From positions 67,316,354 through 67,380,353 of the forward strand of contig OY979717.1 of assembly GCA_963855995.1 (NCBI GenBank): DNA of 64,000 bases. Direction: 5' to 3'. The first letter of the stretch is position 1, and every line of letters starts with the position of its first letter. The translations under genes and the position numbers were made by a program. This DNA is from Muricea muricata (Eukaryota > Cnidaria > Anthozoa > Malacalcyonacea > Plexauridae). Positions 39,001-48,177 of this stretch are shown piece after piece. Below the pieces are notes generated by a model. That model did no database searches. It was not told the DNA's origin and saw nothing but the letters and a program-made list of their open reading frames with translations.

Positions 39001-42000
39001 CAAAGGCTACTGTCAAAGAAAAATGTTAGAGAACCGTTCGGGAAAAATAAAAAACGGAATAATAATCAAAGAAATAATGTGGCAATGTCGCATACTAAAC
39101 GTCAACTAGGAGAGGGTTTTCATACCCAAACGCGATGGAGGGACAGAATGAAGTTTTACCAATATTTTTATTAGATAATAATGCTGAGGAGAGATGTCGT
39201 AATATGAATAATTTAGTGCAAATTAAAATTAGTAATGCCAATGTTACAAAACAGATACAAGGATCACTTCCCAGTTTTTATTTGTTAAACGCGCGTTCTC
39301 TTTTACCAAAGGTTGATGAGTTAACAGGTCTCATTTACACCAAACCCGTTGATATTGTAGCGTTCACTGAATCCTGGTTACACAATACAATTGAGAACAG
39401 ACTATTACAATTAAACGACTATAATTTATTTCGTAAGGATCGAATAACTGGTCGTGGAGGTGGGGTATGTGTCTACGTCAAAAGGGATATTCCTTGCATG
39501 CGCTGGTCAAATCTTGAAAATGACAGTTTTGAATGTTTGTGGCTATATTTACGACCCAAACGCCTTCCTAGACCTTTTTCTGGAATTGTAATCGCTGCTA
39601 TATACCATCCACCATGTCTCCCCGTAAAAGAGCACAACGATTTGAATGAATATCTAATTAATACTGCTGATTTAGTTCGAAACAAATATCCAGACCATGG
39701 CTTAGTCTTTGTAGGCGATTTCAATGATTTCGAAACAGGAACACTGATGTCTACCTTAAATATAAAGCAAGTTGTTGATAAACCTACAAGAGGTGCAGCA
39801 ATATTAGATCTTATTATTACCAACTTGCACCATTTATACCAAAGTCCCCAAATTCTTGCTCCGTTGGGTTCAAGTGATCATAATATTGTCTACTGGGATA
39901 CATCTAACGATGGGACAAATAAAGAAAAATCCCAAGTCAAATCTACTAAACAATTAGTACGTCGATATCCAAGATCAGGCATGGATGCTTTTGGTAGATG
40001 GGCTTCCATTCATGATTGGTTTAAAGACCTAGAAATCAATCCTAATGCTGACAGTCTGGCATTCTCCTTCACGCAAGATTTGAATGAAGCTATTGACAGA
40101 ATTTTTCCACTAAAGAAAGTATCCCTACACTGGAGTGATAAACCTTGGATTACCCCGGCTATTAAACAGCTTATAGCTGATCGACAAAAGGCTTTCCACT
40201 CCCAAAACATACCAGTGTGGCAATTATTAAAATGTAAAGTTCAACGTGAAATCAAACATAGGAAATCAATATATTATAAGTCTGAAGTGAAACATCTGAG
40301 GAAGAGTAACGCTCGGAGATGGTGGAAAATTGTAAATAATATGGCGGGAAAACCAGATAAAAACAGTTCTTTTAATTTTAAACGCGACGGAATAATTTTG
40401 GACCAGACTGAAGTGGCCAATAACTTAAATATGTTCTACACATCAGTGAATAATGACGTACCTACGTTTGATATAACAAAGCTTCCAACCTTTCTCCCCG
40501 CTGCTGAGCCTCCCCCGAAGGTGGAACCACATGAAGTATGTAAAAAAGTACTGTCAATCAAAGCCTTTAAATCAAGTGGTCCTGATAACATCCCCTCTCG
40601 AATCCTAAAGGAATTTGCTTATGAACTTGCTGAACCTATTACAAGAATTTTTAATAAATCGATAACATCTGGAGTAGTCCCAAAAATTTGGAAGGATTCT
40701 GATATTATTCCCATTCCAAAGAAACAGCAACCTACTTGTGAGGAAGAGACAAGACCTATCTCACTCACATCCTGCCTATGTAAGGTCCTAGAAGACTTTG
40801 TAGTCTCATGGATGATAAGCGATATAGGAGATAAGATAGATGCAAGACAATTTGGATGTTTAAAGGGAACATCGACGACGTATTGCCTTTTAGATATGAT
40901 TGAAACTTGGTTGTCCTTTTTGGACGGTCATAGTAGACACCTACGGATATGCTTTTTGGATTTTGCAAAGGCATTTGACCGAATTGGACACATTGTTGCT
41001 GTAACTAAACTTCTAGAGTTAGGGGTACGACGATCGTTAATCCCTTGGATTATTACTTTTCTTACAGATCGCCGACATAGGGTTAAATTGCCAGAATTTA
41101 TTTCAGACTGGTTACCAAGTTCAGCTGGTGTTCCACAAGGGACTAAGCTAGGACCATTACTATTCTTGGTGATGATAAACGACCTTAAGCCTATATCTAA
41201 TGGAATCGACATCTGGAAATTCGTTGATGATGTATCCACCTCGGAGGGGTTAATTAAAGATAGTAATTCTATTATGCAGTCTAATTTGGACTCATTTACT
41301 TCTTGGTCTTTACAGAATCATATGAAACTTAACCCGAAAAAAACTAAAGAAATGTGCATCAGTTTTCAACATGATAACCTCGACTTGTCACCATTATTGA
41401 TAGGAGAGCAAATAATAGAAACTGTTCAGTCTCATAAAGTTCTTGGACTTACTATTCAGAGCAATTTGAAATGGAACGATCATATCAATTCAATTGTAAC
41501 AAAAGCATCTAAACGCTTGTACATCATCCGTATTTTACGCCGAAATGGTGTTCCTGTTGAAGATTTAATCGAGATATATTTCACACTTATATGCTCGGTG
41601 CTAGAGTATTGTTGTCCTGTTTGGCATAATGCGCTACCATTATATTTGGCTGAACGATTAGAACGAGTCCAGAAACGTGCATTTAGAATTATTTTGCTGG
41701 AATACACCTATAGTGATGCTTTAATCTTCTTGAAATGTCCCCGATTGGTTGAGAGACCAGAAAAACTTTGCCTTAAAACGTTAGAAAACATACCGGAAAA
41801 GAGTCCCCTATTTAACCACATCCCAGCACCGAGAGCTACTTGCTATGATTACAATTTAAGAAAACCTAATGCATTAACCACGATCAAATGCAGAACGGAA
41901 AGGTATCATCGCAGTTTCTTCCCGAGTGCTGTGACTTTATTCAATAATAGTAACATCAATATTTGAATTTTAATTTTGTGCTAACTTTTTCATTTTTGTA

Positions 42001-42111
42001 ATAGTTTTAACTTGATAGTGATATTTTATGGGTGTTTTTAGTAATTATTGTAGTTTATATTTTTAAATTCACCGTAATTCAATTATTTGCGATGGTGGAT
42101 ATTTTTAAACA

Positions 42112-42147
<36 letters not shown>

Positions 42148-45100
42148 TAGTATATGTCTACAGAAAAACATAACTTGCCCAACAGGACGTTTGGGCCTCG
42201 TAGATTAGATATGATAATATAGATCGCTTTGTAAATAGCATCGATGACAGACCACCTTGTAAATATAGTATGATGATAAAAAGAGAAAACTTATACTAAA
42301 AACGTCAGTTCTGGCAAAGACTCGTGTCGCGTTCTTGTTTTGTGTGTAACAATAGAATATTTTTATATCACGTCACTAGTACTTTTCGCTGAGCTATACA
42401 ATTACTGGAGGAACGGCTCCTATACTTTCTTCAGTCAAGCAGTTTGCTCTAAAAATATGACGGACCTGACGCAATCTCCATGATAACTAGTTTCTTTTGC
42501 TCATAGTAAACACCACTGACCAACTGCAATCCTGAGCATTAAACAAGGAATCACCCTCCTGTTTCTCTATTATACGTCTCTGCTGTGACTTTGTTGCTGC
42601 GCATACAACACGGCGGTACTTCATCACGACACGTATATTCGCGTATTGTTTTCTATCTTCCTAAATCTGATTTAATTTTTGAATGGTCATTCGACTATTT
42701 TTCAACTAATTCGACTTTTCGACCAATTTGTGACTTTCATTACATGTTTTTGTTTTTATTATATTTCTTCACTTCTTATCACAACATCATATGCGGCTCT
42801 AGCAATGCGTTCATTTGGCAACGGCAGAATTACTTCAGCCTGTCACCCAACTTTTTAACAAATTGATAGTATACAATAGTCATTTTTTGAAGTACAAGTC
42901 TGACATATACATTTATTTTACTCTGATTATTGTATTTCATTCTGAACCTAATTGAAGCATTCAGACATATATCACCAAAAATATTTAATATATTACTGCA
43001 GAGTTATTTTCAAATGTGTTGATATGACAACAAAGCGAAATCATTATGCACAATGTCTATAGCGCTAATATTGTATTCTATATAACGTTATTAGGCTAAA
43101 ACACTTATCCAACCTCGATCGTACCCACGTTCCCGGCTCTAGCGCTAGACATTCCTATAAATCGACTACCGTAACTGTGACAGCGTGTCCTGGTGACGTC
43201 ATCACCGTAACGTTATCAATAAAACAAGAACGCTTCGTCCGACCGGAAATGCGAAACCAAACTTGACGGCTGGTCCCAGTCTTTTCATGTACGCAGCGTG
43301 TGCGGAAAAAACAACACAAGGATTTTTATTTTTCAAAACTGGCTCGAAATTCACTAAAAGAAACTATTTAAGTCCCTTTATTTAATATTTTATTCACTAA
43401 AACTTGCGGGCAAAGTTTAAATTTCAGTTTTATTCATTTTCTCCTTATAAATGGCAGTTAAAAGACAATTATTACTAAAATTTTGTCGAGGAGTGAAAGC
43501 TGTTTTGTGGCTTAGTTGTTTTGTCAACTTAGAAATTTGTGTATTTTCTCGCACGTTTCCACACATTCTGGCCATTTTTTTACAAAAAATAAACTGATTT
43601 TTTAATCCACTAAAAATAAAGACAGTTATTGCAAAAAGATCTTTTCTTTTTAAAAGATTAAATGCAGGTATAATATCTGCAATACGGGAATTGAAATGTA
43701 AAACACAACATTTTGAACTACTCTGGTTTATTTTTCCGCTCGCTTTTCAACATCTCAAGTCGCGTTCAAAACAAAAGACTTTATTTCGTTAGTTCTATTT
43801 GACATTTCGTTTTAATAAAAGTTCTGAGCAAGAACAACGAGAACCCAGTTTAGATATTTATAGCTGAAGTCAACAAAAGAAAACTGGCGATGAATAATAT
43901 GTTAACTTTACACTTATGGGGTTGGTGTATTATCTATATTGCTTCGTTCTTTAAAAAGGCGTTGTCAGGATCAACAGCAGCGTAAAATGAAGTATTCTCA
44001 AGGTTTTAAAGCGAGGGAAGTTCACGCTGATTTATCATTTCTGTTATATAAATTCGATGCAAGTGTAGGCCGAACTATTAATAGTACAAAGTATATGATA
44101 TTCGGTTTCAGAATCCTCGAGGTTATTGTATGCCATGTATCTATCAGTTGTGTTGTGAAATATTTAAAAGCACGAGCGGGAGTAAACCAGAAAGTTTTTC
44201 AAAATTAAAAAAAAACCGGCATGTTGACCAATCTCTGAAAAACAAAGATTCTGACCGAATCGCTTTTGAAACATTTACAGCCGTGCCAATACAAGCGTTC
44301 TAAAAATTGCTGCTCAGTTCATTTGGTGACGTTGAGGAATTTATTTGATCAGTTCGACAATATTTTTGACAATTTCCTCAAAATACCCACAACTTCCTGT
44401 CAAAATGTACCAATTAAAATTGAATGAGGCAGTCAAATGCAATCTTACCGGTATCAAATGCAGTCTTAGGAATGAATTTGATTGGCTCAACCAATCTAAA
44501 TTGAATGAGCTAACTAAATGCAGTCCCTGGCTGAATTTAATTTGATTGGCACATTTTAAAAGGAAGTTGTAGATTTTAACAAGAAGTTGTGAACTTTTTG
44601 AGGAACTTCTCAAAAATATTGCGAAATTGATAAAATGAATTCCTCAGCGTTACCAAATGAACTGATCTGCATTTTTCGCAACGCTTCTACTGACACGGCT
44701 GAAAATATAGTTGATCTTATGTTTATTCCTTATATATAGCTCTGATGATGTTGCGATGTAGCGACGAAACGTTAGCAAATTAAATTTAGCATAAACTTGA
44801 ATTGTTTGCTATGTATGCATTTAGAATTACTTGCTAGGCATTAATATTCATATTCAGATCGAAGAGGACATCCTTATCATGACTTATGACATTTTAAAAA
44901 AGAAATTTTTACATTTTTAAAATACATATATTAACAAACTTGCTAAGAAACGTCAAAACAACGAATAAAAAAATAATGCAAAATGTAGCCTTGAAAATAA
45001 CAATCAATTATTAAAAAATAAAATGATTGAATTTCAAGTTGAAGATATATATGTTATTTACCGGATGGGAGGTCCGTACTGGAAAAATATTTTGTCGAGG

Positions 45101-48100
45101 TCTCAAAAACGTACCGAGGCCGAAGGCCGAGGGACGTTTTTGAGACCGAGACAAAATATTTTTCAGTACGGACCGACCTAAACGGTAAATAACGTTTTTA
45201 TTTTTTTTTCTGCGTGATGCATGATTAAACTCTTACAAAAATCCAGTGTTGCAAACATGCTTTGAGATCAGCTAGTTTGTTACTTTACTTCAACATTTAT
45301 TCAAGCATGGCTGACAAACAGCTAAAACGAAGACTATACGTTCTGTGCTACTGATGTTTTTATACTTAATACGGCAATGAAAAAGGTAAAGTTAATACGA
45401 TTTTTTCTTTTATCGTTCGTTTTACAAAACAAACAGGGTTGAAATATGCGTTTTGACGCAGAAAGTTTGATTTTCGATTAGCGAAAATCAGATTTAGTTT
45501 TTGACAACATTTAATAATAAAATTTTAAGTCCAGGAATCAACTTTAAACTGCCAGTTAGTAGTCAAAGTGTTACTAAACAATATTATTTTTGGGCTTTTG
45601 TATGTTTCACTGTTTGTTCAATGTGTGCTTTTTACTTTTGGATGAGTACCGTGTATAATATGTACGCCGGCTTTAACATGTACGGCTTTGCTCGGCTTTG
45701 TTTGTAAAATTTTGTTATAGATTCTGCCGTTTTTTTCGTTGTTTGAAGTAAATTTTAATCTTCAAAAGACATCTGCTGAAGTCAATTCAGTCTATTTCCT
45801 ATCTTTAATTTTGTTAGATTGTTTTTTGGCTTTTAGACACTTTTATTCAAGTTCAACAATCAGCTCCACTCCTTGGTCTGTTTTTAAAAATAACTCTTTT
45901 GGCCCGCGGGCCAAGATATCGTAAAAAGCCGCCCGCTCGTGCAGCCAATCAAATTGCAGGAAATCACAAAATAACTCTAGTCATGCACAAATAAAAAAAT
46001 AAAACGTGTATATTAAAAACTTACCAACACAAATCCTACCATCTCCAGTGTATCCTGCGTTACAAGTACAAAAATAGCTGCCACTTGTGTCAGTACATGT
46101 TCCCAGTGGTGCATCTGCACAATCAGCCGTCTTTTGAAGGCATTCATCCACGTCTTAGTAGAGAGTAATATTGAAACGACTGAGAAATTTTCAGACACAT
46201 TTAAAAATTTCTTGTATAGCAACTTGGATACAAAACAGTTTTTAATGTTTAAATCACGTTTCTTGATAAATGAAATGATTCGATCATGTATCACGAAATA
46301 CCCTTATACGACCCTCTATATAGGTATCTATAGATATCTGTGGGCAAAAAACCCCCGAAAATCAATCTGTAATTTAAATCCAATGAGCCTTTTTAATTCA
46401 TCAAGAATTCTAATTCCTCGTCTTTCATAAGGCTTTTTCCCCTGTTTAAGTCGTAAAGAAAACGGCCAAAAAGGAGATTTAATATCTTTGCCAAACCACA
46501 ATATTTTACTAAGTTGACCAAAGAGCTGGAAAAAACGACTGAAAAATTGTTTTCACGCTCTACCGTTCATGTTCGGTCGATGAACAAGGCGTATTTGGTT
46601 TAAAATGTGTTTGTGCTAATTTTTACAGTGTATGCAACACAGTTTATCTTTGCATGAGGCCTGTACGAATAAGCCATTTACTCATGACTATCAGTGAAAA
46701 ATTATTTACCTGAACAAGTCTTTACACCATCTCCTGTGTATCCAGATCGACAGGTACAAATAACATTAGATCCAAGATCGGTACAAATAGCGTCACGATG
46801 GCATGGGTTCATTTTACATGACTCTGGTAAAAGACAAGCATAATTTTTAATTAAAATTGGAGAACTTACTGCCCGCGTTCCTCTGTAGAACTCTCTTGGA
46901 AAAGAGAGACAAGGCAGAAAAACGTCCGAAAATAGATCTTGTACAATGATTCTCGGTGAAGTCTTATTAGAACCATCAAACCAGGATTGTTGGTAGTCAA
47001 ACTGAAGTTTCAATCAGCTCAAGATTAACAAATATACTTACCAACATTTTTTGTGGCCTAAAATCTAATAACTCGCTCATTGTCCGCAGACATCTCTAAC
47101 ATAATATTTAGCAGCCGATGAAACACAATTATTCTGATTTTTAGTATATCTTAGACGCCATATATAGAAACCTGGGCTGACTGTACTAGAAGAGAATGTG
47201 TCTCATAAACACGTGAACGAGACAAAACCCAGATCGTGCATACAAACTAGTTGTTGAGAACATAGACAATCAAAGGATGGACCGGAAAAGCGAACTAAAA
47301 ACACCGTCATACAGCCTGATAGGCTTTACTTTGTAAAACACTGTTATGGAGCTATCAACTAACCTCTTTCGTAGGAGAGGGCGGCTGAAAATCACATATA
47401 ATGGTTTACGTGAAATTGACTACTGAACTCTTAAATTGACTACTTTACCATCATTGTCTATAATAAAAATTGTTGCTGTATCGTTTACAAAAATCACATC
47501 TGGATCGTTACTCGAAAACACCACAAAGAACCTTTCCTCTTCTTCTGTAACGTTATCGTCCACCAACGAAATAGTTAATTCGATGCTGTCGCCAGGACGG
47601 AAAGTCATGTTTTTTAGCGATGCAAAGTTATCTTTGAAATCTTTGTACAGTTTAGCAGTTCCATTTTTGGTAGCGACGCTAAATTGAACACATATTGGAG
47701 TGAAGTTATAAGAATTCAGCAATTGTGTTGAACAAACTCTTGACATAGACGTAAAAAGCTCGATAATTAGGGAGAATGGAAATCATTCATATATTTAAGT
47801 TCACAGACCAAAAAACCTCATAAAACAACCGATTGAAAAGACGTTAATTGCGCCGAGAGTTGTCAGAACAATCTTGTAAAACGTCCCATGTTCCCATCAA
47901 ACGAAAAACACGTTGTCAATAAGTTCTTACAAGTTTGCTTCTACCTTGAGACAAGCACTGCGAATACAATTGCAAAATAATTCACTTAATCTAATTATTT
48001 CGTTATGTCTTTAAAAAATTTGTATAGTCACACTTGGAAGTGAAATGGTCTACTATTCATTATACCTGAGATTTATGTCTTCAGTTCTATTCAGAACTCC

Positions 48101-48177
48101 GCGTATACTAGCCACAAGTTTTATAATACCATCACCTTCGTTGACTACATACTCTTCTTGAGGAAATCCAACTATAA
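21090..48177 (-). CDS. adhesion G-protein-coupled receptor (Calx-beta, EGF, HRM, GAIN/GPS, 7TM), 5' incomplete
   Basis: Twelve exons read leftward in continuous phase: 48177-48066 and 47738-47449 (Calx-beta; EEYVVNEGDG to VDDNVTEEEERFFVVF); 46823-46710 (EGF; NPCHRDAICTDLG); 46153-46025 (calcium-binding-type EGF; DVDECLQ); 35344-35085 (hormone-receptor motif; GAFRSCRC, then KPDVSNC); 34423-34274, 33894-33800 and 31903-31282 (GAIN, ending in the GPS HCSHLTNFAILM with the HL|T cleavage site); 24468-24344 (TM1); 24087-23819 (TM2-3); 23030-22964 (TM4); 21594-21090 (TM5-7 and a serine/asparagine-rich tail). About 912 residues are visible. It is a plasma-membrane receptor expected to self-cleave at the GPS and signal through a tethered agonist. 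No signal-peptide exon was found right of 48177, so the N-terminus is missing. Orthology to a named vertebrate ADGR is not claimed. Confidence 0.93.
22318..22424. repeat. simple repeat in a GPCR intron
   Basis: Imperfect (GATAATGATAGT)n-like sequence grading into (AAT)n. Confidence 0.7.
24852..25222. repeat. complex palindrome inside the TIR element
   Basis: The outer arms (caaagagtagagactacaaa ... tttgtagtctctactctttg) enclose three copies of a ~60-bp block (catgttcctagccagtgccc ... aagcatttccccc). Two copies (about 24925-24975 and 25030-25072) are direct and one (about 25096-25150) is inverted. Confidence 0.85.
25223..26720. other. internal sequence of the TIR element
   Basis: About 1.5 kb with no recognisable coding domain; AT-rich. 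Only short incidental frames are present. Confidence 0.5.
26721..29801 (+). mobile_element. hAT element with 5-bp target duplication
   Basis: The element spans 26726-29796 (3071 bp) and is flanked by TTAGG at 26721-26725 and 29797-29801. The termini cagggtacgaatta and taattcgtaccctg are inverted repeats; subterminal aatcgcgatgca recurs near both ends. It carries one intact transposase gene. A 5-bp duplication fits the hAT5 group rather than the usual 8-bp hAT duplication. Confidence 0.88.
27199..29421 (+). CDS. hAT-family transposase (ZNF862/KIAA1586-like)
   Basis: A 740-codon intronless frame from a good ATG (caaacATGcc) to TAA. The N-terminus has a Cys2...His2-type DNA-binding region (CFTC near residue 34; HVCTDMH near 68). 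A catalytic-core aspartate lies in YSILTDGSTDTS (about 190), followed by NVDGASVNLG (about 258), AIHCFNHRIELAA (about 282) and GTRWIGHRYNA (about 348). The C-terminal hAT dimerisation region reads ITPFSNAKLERMFSTMGRVK (about 634). The tail is acidic with a KKRK basic patch. Such transposases cut and paste DNA as multimers, and vertebrate ZNF862 and KIAA1586 derive from related proteins. No stop or frameshift is present and both TIRs are intact, so it could be active. It is divergent from the GPCR reading direction and lies inside its intron. Confidence 0.92.
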   Translation: MPKLKTIRNWEKEYNIKLEWDAKPNGNAENIRCFTCKDNDDRLQGLKNYNRAWIDGSKSATSDSVRKHVCTDMHKCAVDIEMKKHLGSQQYAENVMKNTPIGKSLTKMEEHSKEILKMRFNTAYYLARKERPFSDYPDLLALQEKNGIEKRNGYRTPQAAADFIDFIAKEFKAPLKEILVNAKYYSILTDGSTDTSVTEQELIYVMFLNEDGRVNMKFLSIENPARADAAHLVECIKEAFHRIGIEDITTHLHGLNVDGASVNLGVHKGVAALLKNECPWLTAIHCFNHRIELAAKDAFGNSVFEEIEQMLAFLHKLYQNSSKRLKALRELGVALGEKPPKPVKASGTRWIGHRYNAIKIVLKHYGAYMMHLEELANNDSQIEKRDQIRGYLNKWENGKYPISMAVYLDVLSVLTRMSLSEQKEQHDPVKAVRRIQEFRWTMVKLHGHVRDALDNDELSQAEKSRLTYYNKFRSEVTFEMDENAYVYQGRKLKNFEASERTVSTIYQSTIAALSDAVSSRFESLSTCPVFKNLVDILDCTKWPPDTTQLLSYGDSNMTELVKHFAPLLEHNSCNIAEIPAEWDILKNRLRQFIHPNSSYLDTWSGVLISAEFRKECANVLHIIELLLITPFSNAKLERMFSTMGRVKTDWRNRLGRDRLEANLRISQECESIDDFCPNGAIESWFNAKIRRLNCGGHRYPKKRKTISSKEGVVDITELTMSDLENGVLDSDDETDDDLMF
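30904..30992 (-). pseudogene. tRNA-like pseudogene or SINE head
   Basis: On the minus strand gccacgtagctcagttggca gives a good acceptor start, D-arm and A box (TAGCTCAGTTGG). gctggttcttttccagc forms a 5-bp T stem, with a B box altered from GGTTCGAATCC. The anticodon arm is too long (a ~20-nt loop) and the acceptor ends pair poorly. It is probably a degenerate tRNA or the head of a tRNA-derived SINE in a GPCR intron. Confidence 0.45.
32063..32435. mobile_element. 357-bp MITE with G/C-tract ends and 8-bp duplication
   Basis: The element spans 32071-32427, flanked by CCGCATTG at 32063-32070 and 32428-32435. Left end cataggcgtacgg, right end ccatacgcctatg. Long homopolymer G and C runs lie near the right end (32351-32414). 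It has no coding capacity. It lies in the GPCR intron between the GAIN exons 31282-31903 and 33800-33894. Confidence 0.85.
32436..33799. other. GPCR intron remainder
   Basis: AT-rich sequence between the MITE and the next GAIN exon; no gene or clear transposon recognised. Confidence 0.5.
35345..37917. other. large GPCR intron, right of the HRM exon
   Basis: AT-rich intron sequence. One + strand frame at 35774-35980 begins ATGGCGCATCCTGT and encodes about 68 residues (MAHPVPLKDFYRIPIQL...). It has no recognisable domain and may be spurious. The 5' untranslated part of the LINE probably occupies the last few hundred bases, but its start was not determined. Confidence 0.4.
37918..39174 (+). CDS. 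LINE ORF1 protein
   Basis: 418 codons from an ATG in a YY1-like context (taATGGCGGAt), starting MADSHANECSVN. Residues around 65-115 form a conserved block (FSGDAFSITW, LKRLFCNELCG) shared with the second LINE copy. A coiled-coil-like region (about 155-200; DINALRSEIREVRQRLDK-type heptads) is followed by glutamine/threonine-rich repeats (STQTTE, NCWTQT) and a basic C-terminus ending WRDRMKFYQYFY. It is probably an RNA-binding nucleoprotein that packages the LINE RNA. The last 40 nt overlap the start of ORF2 in another frame. Confidence 0.85.
   Translation: MADSHANECSVNSDLNTLLNYSETKNLHEEKNYPVRNDVLLSKSKLHLYWSGDLASLKHFVCNVIKLQGSWSQPGGDKKVFSGDAFSITWRKSKRMLKFDGERSNELKRLFCNELCGAQNPSQVGYEDERVNQSCESSSCKCLGLSTDMAGVQLDLVMMQRDIRVNNSDLAGLGDTINALRSEIREVRQRLDKYDENVNLRSSVFTQTECLQVSPQLFSNHSQAICIDNSTQTTEIKPAKQQLCSSYIQTNCWTQTIDTDPIKLQHCLNQAQDTESIDPQSNNRVIITRDIIPLVSETKDESIVEINGSNIKVVHNPCKDLKAVALSTDGHSYDRRYSIRRNNVLQRPPSNNKQPIPIRITQRLLSKKNVREPFGKNKKRNNNQRNNVAMSHTKRQLGEGFHTQTRWRDRMKFYQYFY
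39135..41966 (+). CDS. LINE ORF2: APE endonuclease - reverse transcriptase
   Basis: 943 codons, no internal stop. The endonuclease motifs are in order and intact: FYLLNARSLLPK, DIVAFTESWLH, GRGGGVCVYVK, IYHPP, LVFVGDFNDF and LGSSDHNIV. The reverse transcriptase shows SSGPDNIPSRILKE, RPISLTSCLCKVLED, motif A CFLDFAKAFDRIG, motif B SSAGVPQGTKLGPLLF and motif C WKFVDDVST (FVDD instead of the common Y/FADD). The thumb/connection follows (LNPKKTKEMCISF; ERLERVQKRAFRIIL). It nicks target DNA and primes reverse transcription of its own RNA. Its ATG lies inside the end of ORF1, so reinitiation or coupled translation is likely. All key residues are present, so it may be mobile. Confidence 0.93.
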   Translation: MEGQNEVLPIFLLDNNAEERCRNMNNLVQIKISNANVTKQIQGSLPSFYLLNARSLLPKVDELTGLIYTKPVDIVAFTESWLHNTIENRLLQLNDYNLFRKDRITGRGGGVCVYVKRDIPCMRWSNLENDSFECLWLYLRPKRLPRPFSGIVIAAIYHPPCLPVKEHNDLNEYLINTADLVRNKYPDHGLVFVGDFNDFETGTLMSTLNIKQVVDKPTRGAAILDLIITNLHHLYQSPQILAPLGSSDHNIVYWDTSNDGTNKEKSQVKSTKQLVRRYPRSGMDAFGRWASIHDWFKDLEINPNADSLAFSFTQDLNEAIDRIFPLKKVSLHWSDKPWITPAIKQLIADRQKAFHSQNIPVWQLLKCKVQREIKHRKSIYYKSEVKHLRKSNARRWWKIVNNMAGKPDKNSSFNFKRDGIILDQTEVANNLNMFYTSVNNDVPTFDITKLPTFLPAAEPPPKVEPHEVCKKVLSIKAFKSSGPDNIPSRILKEFAYELAEPITRIFNKSITSGVVPKIWKDSDIIPIPKKQQPTCEEETRPISLTSCLCKVLEDFVVSWMISDIGDKIDARQFGCLKGTSTTYCLLDMIETWLSFLDGHSRHLRICFLDFAKAFDRIGHIVAVTKLLELGVRRSLIPWIITFLTDRRHRVKLPEFISDWLPSSAGVPQGTKLGPLLFLVMINDLKPISNGIDIWKFVDDVSTSEGLIKDSNSIMQSNLDSFTSWSLQNHMKLNPKKTKEMCISFQHDNLDLSPLLIGEQIIETVQSHKVLGLTIQSNLKWNDHINSIVTKASKRLYIIRILRRNGVPVEDLIEIYFTLICSVLEYCCPVWHNALPLYLAERLERVQKRAFRIILLEYTYSDALIFLKCPRLVERPEKLCLKTLENIPEKSPLFNHIPAPRATCYDYNLRKPNALTTIKCRTERYHRSFFPSAVTLFNNSNINI
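42113..42147. repeat. (AAT)n tail of the LINE
   Basis: About 11 AAT units ending the intact LINE; such simple tails mark 3' ends of non-LTR retrotransposons. Confidence 0.9.
42388..42560. mobile_element. solo TIR-like copy of the 6.2-kb element family
   Basis: gctgagctatacaattactg followed by gaggaacggctcctatac and caccactgaccaactgcaatcc aligns with the left end of the element at 24653. It is about 170 bp long and diverged. No matching right end was found nearby. Confidence 0.65.
42561..44277. other. GPCR intron stretch
   Basis: No supported gene. It contains a CRE-like perfect palindrome GGTGACGTCATCACC at 43192-43206. Confidence 0.5.
43192..43206. promoter_or_regulatory. CRE-type palindrome
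   Basis: GGTGACGTCATCACC, a 15-bp dyad around TGACGTCA, the CREB/ATF consensus site. No start site is recognised next to it. Confidence 0.4.
44278..44702. mobile_element. 425-bp TIR MITE in a GPCR intron
   Basis: The ends cagccgtgccaatacaagcg and cgcttctactgacacggctg are inverted repeats; arms extend about 125 bp with mismatches (cagttcatttggt, gaggaatt, caatatttttga, ttcctcaaaa). No coding frame. Target duplication not clear. Confidence 0.8.
45053..45193. mobile_element. foldback MITE with GAGGCCGAAGGCCGAG core
   Basis: A 141-bp near-perfect hairpin: gttatttaccg...ggtccgtactg...aaatattttgtc mirrored by gacaaaatatttttcagtac...cggtaaataac, around a ccgaggccgaaggccgaggg centre. Non-coding. 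Confidence 0.9.
45194..46024. other. GPCR intron stretch next to the EGF exon
   Basis: No coding signal found apart from the EGF exon donor at its right edge. Confidence 0.5.

Larger units (their letters stand above)
37918..42147 (+). mobile_element. full-length, apparently intact CR1/L2-clade LINE in a GPCR intron
   Basis: Two overlapping uninterrupted ORFs (37918-39174 and 39135-41966) are followed by about 140 bp of 3' UTR and an (AAT)n tail at 42113-42147. It is inserted antisense to the GPCR. A related but decayed copy sits at 57331-62032. Target duplications were not identified because the 5' boundary is unclear. Confidence 0.9.

Noticed and set aside
39473-39823. 116-codon minus-strand frame
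   Set aside because: Shadow of the LINE ORF2 endonuclease on the opposite strand.
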